Positions 44,369 through 50,927 of a stretch of 64,000 nucleotides of DNA are shown piece after piece. Both the position numbers and the translations under genes were made by a program. Numbering within the stretch: the first letter of the stretch is position 1; every line of letters begins with the position of its first letter. The stretch lies in NCBI RefSeq assembly GCF_010894455.1, contig NZ_JAAIXY010000004.1, forward strand, positions 124,001 to 188,000. Reading direction: 5' to 3'. This stretch comes from Myxococcus eversor. GTDB lineage: Bacteria > Myxococcota > Myxococcia > Myxococcales > Myxococcaceae. The notes beneath the pieces are model-generated. The model was not told the DNA's origin and ran no database searches. It saw only the letters and a list, made by a program, of their open reading frames with translations.

Positions 44369-44424
44369 GAGACTCCTCGCTTCCAATTCGTGCCTCAAAC
44401 CCCGGTTGCTGTCTCGACGGCTGC

Positions 44425-45462
44425 TCAGGCTTCGGGGGGGACCAGCACCAGCCGGCCCGCCACTTCTCGGTTTTCCAGCCGGAAATGGGCCCGGGCCGCT
44501 TCAGCCAGCGGCACCGTGTCCGTGACGAACTGTCGCACTCCACCGGTGGCGGTCAGCCGGAGCGCCTCATCCAGCTCCGCCTGGTTCGTGGCGTACGCGC
44601 CGATGATCTCCAGCTCTTTGACAATGACAAGCCCGGGATTGATTTGCACGAGTCCCGATTCGAGGTTGCCCACCACGACGAGCCGGCCGCCGGGTGCGAT
44701 GCATTTCAATGATTGGTCAAAGGTGGCGCTGCCCACGATTTCAACCACCAGGTCCACGCCCGCACCGCTGGTTCGCTTGCGCACCTCCGCCGCGAAATCC
44801 AATCCTTTCGAGAGGATGACCTCATCCGCACCCGCATCCCGCAGCGGCTTCACCTTGGCTTCGCCGGACGTCACCGCGATGACGCGCGCGCCATCCAGCC
44901 TGGCGAGCTGCACGGCGGACATGCCCACGCCACCACTGGCGCCGGTGATGAGCACTGTTTCACCCGCCCGCACCTTGCCCCGCGTGCGCAGCGTGTGAAC
45001 CGCCGTGCCCGTGGTGCAACAGACCGTGGCCGCCTCGGCCCAGGGCAGCGAGGCGGGCACCCGGCCCAGGCCCGCGACGGGCGCCACCATGAACTGCGAG
45101 TAGCCGCCGGGCAGTTCCTCGCCGAAGAAGCGATTGTCCCCCTTGCACAAGCTGTTTCGCCCGCTGCGACACAGCCCGCACTCGCCACATGACAGCCTTT
45201 GCAGCGTCGCCGCGCGGTCGCCTGTCTTCCAGCCTGGCGTATCAGGACCCACCGCCACGACTTCGCCAGCGGCCTCGTGGCCGAGAATCGCGGGGACGCT
45301 GGTGCGGGGCAGGTTGCCTCGGCGGTTGATGACGTCGTGATAGCAGACGCCACATGCGTGCACCTTGAGCAGCACCTCGCCCCGGCCCGGAGTGGGTACC
45401 GGGACGTTCTCCATCTTCAAATTCCCGGCTTCACCGAAACTGCGCAGAACAACAGCCTTCAT
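44425..45462 (-). CDS. aibC: AibC, medium-chain dehydrogenase reducing dimethylacrylyl-CoA
   Basis: NAD(P)H-dependent enoyl reductase of 345 residues, MDR superfamily. The N-terminal GroES-like domain has HACGVCYHDVINRRG, GHEAAGEV and a structural zinc site CGECGLCRSGRNSLC; the Rossmann domain has VLITGASGGVGMSAVQL. In M. xanthus AibC reduces 3,3-dimethylacrylyl-CoA to isovaleryl-CoA, the last step of the AIB route. Assignment rests on family plus operon position after aibB. The ATG at 45462 was chosen because GGAGGT lies 6 bases before it; an ATG two codons earlier abuts that site. Confidence 0.9.
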   Translation of the reverse strand: MKAVVLRSFGEAGNLKMENVPVPTPGRGEVLLKVHACGVCYHDVINRRGNLPRTSVPAILGHEAAGEVVAVGPDTPGWKTGDRAATLQRLSCGECGLCRSGRNSLCKGDNRFFGEELPGGYSQFMVAPVAGLGRVPASLPWAEAATVCCTTGTAVHTLRTRGKVRAGETVLITGASGGVGMSAVQLARLDGARVIAVTSGEAKVKPLRDAGADEVILSKGLDFAAEVRKRTSGAGVDLVVEIVGSATFDQSLKCIAPGGRLVVVGNLESGLVQINPGLVIVKELEIIGAYATNQAELDEALRLTATGGVRQFVTDTVPLAEAARAHFRLENREVAGRLVLVPPEA

Positions 45463-45507
45463 CTCCATACCTCCGAGAGCAATTCCAGACACGAGTGGTG
45501 TCGAGGG

Positions 45508-46248
45508 TCAGCGACCGACGAGCTGTTCGCGGTATCCGCGAGGGTCCAACGCACGGATGGCTGTGATTGTGCGGGCATCCGGCAGCGACGTGACGGGCAG
45601 GGCCTCGTCCACGGTGAACTCGAAGCCGGTGCGCTCGGCGATGTCCTCCGCCGTGGCCCACGGGTGGCGAGCCGTCAACCGAGCACCGGAGGCGCCCAGC
45701 TCGAAGACACCCAGGTCCGAGATGAGGCGCACCGTGCGGCGCGGGTCCTGCGTCGTCGCCACCTGGACTTCCGGCACCAGGTTGCGGCGCGACTGGCGAG
45801 GCACCAGCAGCACGGGCCGATGCACCCACTGCCGCAGCGTCGCCGCGCCCGCGACGCCCGGGAACTTCGTGCGGGGTCGCGCGAGGCTTCCGCTGGCCGT
45901 CATGTTGGTGCGGCCGATGGCATCCACCTCGGCCGCGCCGAAGAAGACGGTGTCCACCCGACCGCGCCGCGCATGGTCGAACAAGTCGGGGATGGTGATT
46001 TCCGCCGAGCGGCCCTCCAGGTAGCCCAGGTCCTCGGAGGAGGGCAGCAGCGTGGAGATGTCCGGGTCCAACGAGCCCACGCAGGCCAGGTACGTCAGGT
46101 CTGGCGCATGGGTGGCCCGGGCCACGGCGATGGCGAGGATGGCGAGCGGCGAGGCGACGCCCGTGGCCACCACGGCGCCGTCTTCAATCTGGAGCGCGAG
46201 CAGGGCAACCACGGTCTCCGCGGGAGTGGGGTCGAACGTGGCGCTCAT
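45508..46248 (-). CDS. aibB: AibB, subunit of 3-methylglutaconyl-CoA decarboxylase
   Basis: Subunit of 246 residues of the AibA/AibB heterotetramer, derived from CoA-transferase family I (glutaconate CoA-transferase-like) but acting as a decarboxylase that turns 3-methylglutaconyl-CoA into 3,3-dimethylacrylyl-CoA. Typical transferases use a Glu in this subunit; here the aligned stretch reads LTYLACVGSLDPD with Cys56, in line with the Cys reported (as I recall) for the M. xanthus enzyme. Further features are FFGAAEVDAIGRTNMT and a C-terminal TARHPWATAEDI. The start overlaps aibA by 4 bases. Confidence 0.92.
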   Translation of the reverse strand: MSATFDPTPAETVVALLALQIEDGAVVATGVASPLAILAIAVARATHAPDLTYLACVGSLDPDISTLLPSSEDLGYLEGRSAEITIPDLFDHARRGRVDTVFFGAAEVDAIGRTNMTASGSLARPRTKFPGVAGAATLRQWVHRPVLLVPRQSRRNLVPEVQVATTQDPRRTVRLISDLGVFELGASGARLTARHPWATAEDIAERTGFEFTVDEALPVTSLPDARTITAIRALDPRGYREQLVGR

Positions 46249-47042
46249 GCCGCCCTCCGCGTCTTCACCGAGGCGAGGAACTCCGCCTCACGGCCGGTCT
46301 CCGCGAGCGCCAGGTAGCGCGACAGCATTTCGTCGTCGTGCGGATACAGTCCGGTGCAGCCGGTGGGCAGTGCGCCGCCCGGTGCGAGGACGATGCGGTC
46401 CACCTGGAAGCCGGGAATCGTCGCGCGAGGCAGGCGCTTCACGCGCTCCTCCACCGTGGCAATCACCCGCCGCGCGGCGCCCGCGACGAGCAGGTCCGTG
46501 GTGGGGTCCTCGATGAAGAGGTTGCCGCGCTCATCCGCCGCTCGCGCGTGGACCAGCGCGACATCCGGGAAGTACGCGGGCTCCACCGGGACGCTCTCAC
46601 CGGTGAATGGGTCCACCACGGTGCGCGGCGGCTCCGCGCTCGCGAGGCCCGACACATCCGCGTCCGGCGCGGGGATGAAGGGCAGCCCCATGGAGGCCGC
46701 GCGCAGCCGCTGGACGACGCGATACCCGTCGTGCTCGCGCCAGGAGAGGGTGTTCTGCTCAATCGCCCGCTTGATGCAGGGCATGGGGCGCACGCGGCCC
46801 TCCAGGCTCAGCGCGCCGAAGGCGATGTCCAGGTGCGCCAGACATCCGCCCGCGACGAGGAGCTCGGCGGGCAGCGGGTTGGGCAGGGAGATGAGGCGCA
46901 GCCCGCGACGCTCCTGGGCAATCAGCTCCATCACCAGCGCCATGGGGGCGCGGCCGAGCATGAAGCCGCCCGTGGCCAGCGAAGCGCCGTCGGGAATCGA
47001 CGCGACGGCTTCCTCCAGGGAACACCAGCGCGCGGTCTTCAC
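46245..47042 (-). CDS. aibA: AibA, subunit of 3-methylglutaconyl-CoA decarboxylase
   Basis: Partner subunit of 265 residues in the AibA/AibB enzyme, CoA-transferase family I alpha type. Features: LEEAVASIPDGASLATGGFM near the N-terminus (oxyanion-type loop), PMPCIKRAIEQ, ALVHARAADERGN and a C-terminal YLALAETGREAEFLA. The start is a GTG that overlaps the aibR stop by 4 bases (GTGA) and follows GGAGG; an ATG start further upstream would run deep into aibR. It binds the CoA moiety together with AibB. Operon order aibR-aibA-aibB-aibC-mvaS matches M. xanthus. Confidence 0.92.
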   Translation of the reverse strand: MKTARWCSLEEAVASIPDGASLATGGFMLGRAPMALVMELIAQERRGLRLISLPNPLPAELLVAGGCLAHLDIAFGALSLEGRVRPMPCIKRAIEQNTLSWREHDGYRVVQRLRAASMGLPFIPAPDADVSGLASAEPPRTVVDPFTGESVPVEPAYFPDVALVHARAADERGNLFIEDPTTDLLVAGAARRVIATVEERVKRLPRATIPGFQVDRIVLAPGGALPTGCTGLYPHDDEMLSRYLALAETGREAEFLASVKTRRAA

Positions 47043-47722
47043 GGCTCCTCCGTTCCGGAGCCGGAGCCTGAGGCGGCGCGGGGGACCACTCGCAGCGAGG
47101 AGACACCGGGCTGCCCGTCGACCGCGGCGGCGACGATGGGCGGGAAGAGGAGGTCCACCATGCCGTCGGCGATCTGCTCGTCCGACAGGCGCCCGTCGGG
47201 CTTGAACCACTTGTAGACCCACAGCACCATGCCCAGGAACGAGAACGCGCCGATGGTCGGGTCCACCGGACGGATGCGTCCCTGCTGCGCGGCCTGCGAG
47301 AAGGCCTCTTCCAGGAAGTCGACGTAGCGCTTCTTGCGGTTGTCGATGAACGCGCGCGCCTCACCGGTGAGCGTGGCGTGCTCGTGGAGGATGATGATGA
47401 CCTCCTTGCTCCACCCGCGCGTCACCAGAAGGATGTTGTGGCGCATGCACGCGCGCAGCCGGTCCACCGGGTCCGCGATGTCCTGAACGTGCGAGAGCAC
47501 CTGCTCCTCGAACAGGTCCATCCCGTAGTTCATGATGGCGAAGAGCAGCTGCTCCTTGTTCTGGATGTGGTGGTAGAGCCCCGCCTTCGTCATCCGGCAC
47601 GCGGCGGCGATCTCCTGCATCGAGGTGCCTTCGTAGCCGCGCTCGCAGATGAGCCGCGCCGCCGTCTCCAGGATGGCCTTGTAGCGCTCGCCCTCATCCG
47701 GCTTCCGTCCGCTCGTCGTCAC
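47039..47722 (-). CDS. aibR: AibR, TetR-family regulator of the AIB operon
   Basis: Repressor of about 227 residues. The helix-turn-helix is EGTSMQEIAAACRMTKAGLYHH with flanking LICERGY (shown in part); the C-terminal ligand domain contains YVDFLEEAFSQ and LWVYKWFKPDG, like other CoA-responsive TetR proteins (LiuR/AcuR group). M. xanthus AibR responds to isovaleryl-CoA and controls the aib operon. The GTG at 47722, preceded by GAGGGA, is preferred; a GTG at 47764 would place the start codon right against the operator palindrome. It heads the operon and overlaps aibA by 4 bases. Confidence 0.92.
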   Translation of the reverse strand: MTTSGRKPDEGERYKAILETAARLICERGYEGTSMQEIAAACRMTKAGLYHHIQNKEQLLFAIMNYGMDLFEEQVLSHVQDIADPVDRLRACMRHNILLVTRGWSKEVIIILHEHATLTGEARAFIDNRKKRYVDFLEEAFSQAAQQGRIRPVDPTIGAFSFLGMVLWVYKWFKPDGRLSDEQIADGMVDLLFPPIVAAAVDGQPGVSSLRVVPRAASGSGSGTEEP

Positions 47723-47765
47723 ATGTCCCTCGTCTTGATGGACTGTAAGTTTTTCCGAATCCACG

Positions 47766-47783
47766 ACCTACCGACCGGTAGGT
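47766..47783. promoter_or_regulatory. Palindromic operator for AibR
   Basis: ACCTACCG-AC-CGGTAGGT is an 8-bp perfect inverted repeat around 2 bases, 44 bases upstream of the preferred aibR start. Its CTACCG...CGGTAG core is of the type bound by TetR regulators of branched-chain acyl-CoA metabolism. Binding here would block operon transcription. Site assignment is by symmetry and position. Confidence 0.75.
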
Positions 47784-47976
47784 AGCACGCGAAAACGCAG
47801 TGTGTCAACGCGCGTGGCGGCGTGTAGGGCGGAGGCCGAGCGGAGAAGCGTCAGGAGTTTCAGGAGGTTGCGGGTGAGCTGGAGCTTCGAGGAAGGAGCG
47901 ACCTGCTCGTTGCGACGGTTGTCGGGCAGGCGCCCTAACGTCGCGGACCTTCTCGTCACACCCCCTGGAGGTCCCG

Positions 47977-48819
47977 ATGCGTCTCTCCCTGCTGTGGGCT
48001 GGAGCCGTCCCTTTGATGTTCGCCACGTCGGCCGAAGCTCAGCGAATCACTCCGATTGAGGGCAGCCGTTCGGTGTCCGCGAGCATCTCCGCGGTGGATG
48101 CGGTGACGCACGTGGTGGACTCGGATTCGCGCAACACGACGGCCTTCGCGCCCTTCAACGAGAACATCTCTCTCGATGCGAACACCCAGTACGAGGGCTC
48201 GCCGAGTCGTGTGAATGCGAAGGGCAGTGGCGCCCAGTCCTCGCGCATCACCGACCGGCAGATTGAAGCGTCGGTCTCCGCCAGCGCCGAGGGCCTGGCG
48301 AACGACTCCTCCGCGCGCGGGCAGGGCGTGGGCAACGCGGACATGTACCTGACGTTCGAGCTGAACCGCCGCGCGCGCTACGTAGTGACCGCCCGTGCGA
48401 CGGCGACGTCGACGGCGTCGACCTCGGGGCAGCCCTTCGGCGGTGTTTCGAGCCTGCTCTACATCGCGAACATGGAGAGCGGGACGCCGGTGCTGTCGAT
48501 TGACATCAGCGGGGGTGAAACGGAGTCGGTGTCGCAGACGGGCTGGATGCCGGCGGGGCCGTACACGTTCCAGGGCGACGTCTCCGCCCTGGTGGATGCC
48601 CGGCAGGGACATGGCACGGTGTCAGGCTCGTGGGCGGTGAACCTGCGGCTGTTCTGCGCCTCGGATTTCAATGCGAATGGCGTGGTGGACGGCGTGGACC
48701 GCGCGGCGTTCCTGAGCGCCTGGAACGCGGGCAACGCGACGGCGGACATCGACGGCAATGGCGTGGTGAACCGCGCGGACCACGACGTGTTCATGCTGGC
48801 CCACGGTCGCGGCTGCTGA
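47977..48819 (+). CDS. Secreted protein with C-terminal dockerin-like calcium-binding repeats
   Basis: Exported protein of 280 residues. The signal peptide ends near residue 21 (AEAQRI). A beta-rich domain of unknown family fills about residues 25-225, with a Ser/Thr/Ala-rich stretch. The last 55 residues contain two dockerin/EF-hand-like repeats: DFNANGVVDGVDRAAFLSAW and DIDGNGVVNRADHDVFMLAH, each with the calcium-binding DxNxDG-type loop. Outside cellulosomes such repeats are found in surface and secreted proteins of planctomycetes and myxobacteria, with no proven cohesin partner. The ATG follows GGAGGT. A terminator hairpin follows the gene. Confidence 0.8.
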   Translation: MRLSLLWAGAVPLMFATSAEAQRITPIEGSRSVSASISAVDAVTHVVDSDSRNTTAFAPFNENISLDANTQYEGSPSRVNAKGSGAQSSRITDRQIEASVSASAEGLANDSSARGQGVGNADMYLTFELNRRARYVVTARATATSTASTSGQPFGGVSSLLYIANMESGTPVLSIDISGGETESVSQTGWMPAGPYTFQGDVSALVDARQGHGTVSGSWAVNLRLFCASDFNANGVVDGVDRAAFLSAWNAGNATADIDGNGVVNRADHDVFMLAHGRGC

Positions 48820-48843
48820 GCACGCTGTACTGGTGCTGACTTC

Positions 48844-48882
48844 GAGGCGGGCTCCGGATTGGTGGGGCCCGCCTCTCTTGTT
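48844..48882 (+). terminator. Intrinsic terminator after the dockerin-like gene
   Basis: GAGGCGGGC at 48844-48852 pairs with GCCCGCCTC at 48867-48875 (9-bp stem, 14-base loop) and is followed by a T-rich run TCTTGTTT. This is the most complete rho-independent signal in the window and separates the dockerin-like gene from the lanthipeptide cluster. Confidence 0.75.
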
Positions 48883-49141
48883 TCAAGTCAATGATTGGCC
48901 TGTCTGGAAAGGCCGGCTCGTTGCGGTGTTTTGATTTGTGCCGGGCTGGCTGTGCTGGGGTGATCGGCCATTGAAAGTCCATACGTGGATCCCGCATGGG
49001 TCGCCTTGGACTGTGGTGTTCCTGTTGACCTGGCTGGGTTTGTGTTTGACCCTGGGCTGCGTGGCGCTCGTTGAGGGTGAGGTGGAAAGAGTCTTGGGTG
49101 TCTTGTGTGTTAAATCTGTGGTGAGGTAGGGTGTTTTCCCG
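48883..49141 (+). promoter_or_regulatory. AT-richer leader region upstream of the lanthipeptide cluster
   Basis: No gene is convincing in these 259 bases. The stretch is visibly richer in T than the flanking genes (for example GTTGAC, TTGTGTTTGACC, GTGTTAAATCTG) and lies just upstream of lanC, so it probably holds the cluster promoter. Exact -35/-10 boxes cannot be fixed by eye. Confidence 0.4.
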
Positions 49142-50488
49142 ATGGCCACCCAATTCCTTGATTCCGCACCTGTGTTGGGAGACTCGTTCGAGCGCTCGGA
49201 TTCCATGTGTTCGAATCATGATGCAGGGCGCCATGAGCGTCGGAAGGACTGGCATCCCATCCTGAGTGGTGCGCATCAGGCCGAAGCGTTGGAAGTGGTT
49301 GAAGCGACCGCGAGGGATGTCGCTGCAATGAAGAGGGGCGGCGAGCCTGGCCGGCTCGCGGATGGGCATGCTGGTTATGCTCTCTTCTTTTCTGCCGCCG
49401 CGAACTTTGCCGCACAGGATGTTACGCAAGAGATTGCTCGCAGCCTGCAACTCGCGACGGCTCGCTTCGCATATGACAAACGGCCGCCTCTAGGGCTGCA
49501 CTGGGGTTTTGCCGGACTGGGATGGGTCGCCGCACACCTCGCGGCTCGCAATCCAGGTCTTGATGTCCAGGAACTCTGCACCACCATTGATGCGCGACTT
49601 CTGTCCGCGCTCCAGGTGCGACCCTGGCCTCATCCCTGTGATATCCGGGATGGGCTGGCTGGTATCGGGCTCTATGCCCTTCAGCGACTCCATCTTACCG
49701 CGGGGAGGCGCCTGCTCGCGCGCGTCGTAGAAGTGCTGGATGATACGGCGCAGGTCTCCCCAGAGGGGGTCACCTGGCCGATGCCTCGGGACTATTGGTC
49801 CATCTATGGAGAAGGGGTCGGGTTTCCTCAGGGCCTCTACGTGTTGGGTGTGGCTCATGGCGTTCCGGGGGCCCTGGCCATTCTTGCCGCGGCGCATGCC
49901 AACGGCATCGAGCGCGAAAGGGCAGACAGGCTCCTTCGGGGCGGGTTTCGCTGGGTCACCCTGCAGGCACGGGAGCAGCAGGGGCATCCCTATTTCCCAC
50001 ACTTCCTGAAGGGCGCGACTCCGGTGGAGGATGAGCGCTTCAGTTGGTGCGTGGGAAACCCGGGAGTCGTCTCGGTTTTGTGGTGGGCCGCGAGGTTGTG
50101 GGGAGACGTGGAATGGCAAGCGCGCACCTCGGGTTGGGCATTGCGCGTGGCCCGTGAAGGCTTGGACCGGCGTCCGGGCCGCAATGCGAATCTGTGTTGT
50201 GGAACATCGGGTACGGCGTTGATCTTCATGCGGCTGTACCATGCAACAGGGCAGCCCTTGTTCCAGGAGGTTGCGATTCGCTGGCTCCAGCACACCCTTG
50301 CCCTGCGGACCCCCGGTGTGGGACCGGGTGGCTTTTGCTTCGAAATGAACCCGGACCAGCCCTCCGCCAACCTTCATTTTGGTGCAACCGGCATCGCACT
50401 GACCCTCTTGGCCGCGGCCTCGGACATCGAGCCTGATTGGGATCAGGGTTTTCTATTCTCGCTCAAGTCGAACCCGAACGCTTTCTAG
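49142..50488 (+). CDS. lanC: LanC-type lanthipeptide cyclase
   Basis: Cyclase of 448 residues that adds Cys thiols to dehydrated Ser/Thr of the precursor to form (methyl)lanthionine rings. The alpha-toroid repeats include HWGFAGLGWVAAHLA, DIRDGLAGIGLYALQ, GVAHGVPGALAIL and LHFGATGIALTLL. The zinc site is WCVGNPG (Cys303) and LCCGTSG (Cys352-Cys353); most LanC proteins have Cys-His there. The first ATG is used, with GAGGTAGGG rather far upstream; a start at 49205 would shorten a non-conserved N-terminus. It is the first gene of the cluster, 143 bases before the precursor gene, an unusual order. Catalysis should depend on the paired LanB. Confidence 0.92.
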   Translation: MATQFLDSAPVLGDSFERSDSMCSNHDAGRHERRKDWHPILSGAHQAEALEVVEATARDVAAMKRGGEPGRLADGHAGYALFFSAAANFAAQDVTQEIARSLQLATARFAYDKRPPLGLHWGFAGLGWVAAHLAARNPGLDVQELCTTIDARLLSALQVRPWPHPCDIRDGLAGIGLYALQRLHLTAGRRLLARVVEVLDDTAQVSPEGVTWPMPRDYWSIYGEGVGFPQGLYVLGVAHGVPGALAILAAAHANGIERERADRLLRGGFRWVTLQAREQQGHPYFPHFLKGATPVEDERFSWCVGNPGVVSVLWWAARLWGDVEWQARTSGWALRVAREGLDRRPGRNANLCCGTSGTALIFMRLYHATGQPLFQEVAIRWLQHTLALRTPGVGPGGFCFEMNPDQPSANLHFGATGIALTLLAAASDIEPDWDQGFLFSLKSNPNAF

Positions 50489-50631
50489 TGGTCCAGCCGT
50501 TTGCATGCCCTTTCCTTGAGTCTGCTTTTGACGGTCTCGCGCACGCATCTGGCGAAGAGCCTTTTCGAGGGCTGGGCGCATCCCCTGTCGTGCCCGGGCA
50601 AATTCCTGCCCACAACCAGAGGAGGTAGATC

Positions 50632-50808
50632 ATGGAGAAGACGCTGACCTTGAAGCTGTCGCTGGACAAGGAGACGCTGCGTGAGATCAAGGAGACCGAG
50701 CTCCTTGATGAAGTCCTGGGTGGTATCACCGACTGTAACTGCACCTGCAACTCGCAGACGGGCATCACCCACGCCAGCATCAAGGATCTGGACACTCAGG
50801 TCCCTTAG
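50632..50808 (+). CDS. lanA: Class I lanthipeptide precursor
   Basis: Precursor of 58 residues. The leader MEKTLTLKLSLDKETLREIK contains an 'LSLDKETL' stretch like the FNLD-type recognition motif of class I leaders, and ends in ELLDEVLGG, a double-glycine site for the C39 peptidase of the exporter downstream. The predicted core is 27 residues: ITDCNCTCNSQTG and then ITHASIKDLDTQVP, with Cys35, Cys37, Cys39 and seven Ser/Thr. Most Ser/Thr lie after the Cys cluster. The ATG has a perfect AGAGGAGG site. It sits between lanC and lanB. No second precursor was found nearby. Confidence 0.9.
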   Translation: MEKTLTLKLSLDKETLREIKETELLDEVLGGITDCNCTCNSQTGITHASIKDLDTQVP

Positions 50809-50927
50809 TTTGATGGGGAGGTCTTTAGTGCCTCCAGGCTGTCCCGCGTCATGGTGTTTGGCTACCAGGCGACCCTATGGGGCCGCTTGGTAGCTGTCCC
50901 GTTGTGCCTCCTCGCCTGGGAGACTTC

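Noticed and set aside
41837-44998. A 1053-codon plus-strand frame across the aldo/keto reductase, pseudogene, mvaS and aibC region
   Set aside because: It is antisense to three well-supported minus-strand genes; only the short amidohydrolase remnant within it has protein similarity.
48883-49206. Minus-strand frames of about 100 codons in the region before lanC
   Set aside because: They overlap the probable promoter and lanC start, lack start signals, and translate to compositionally random peptides.
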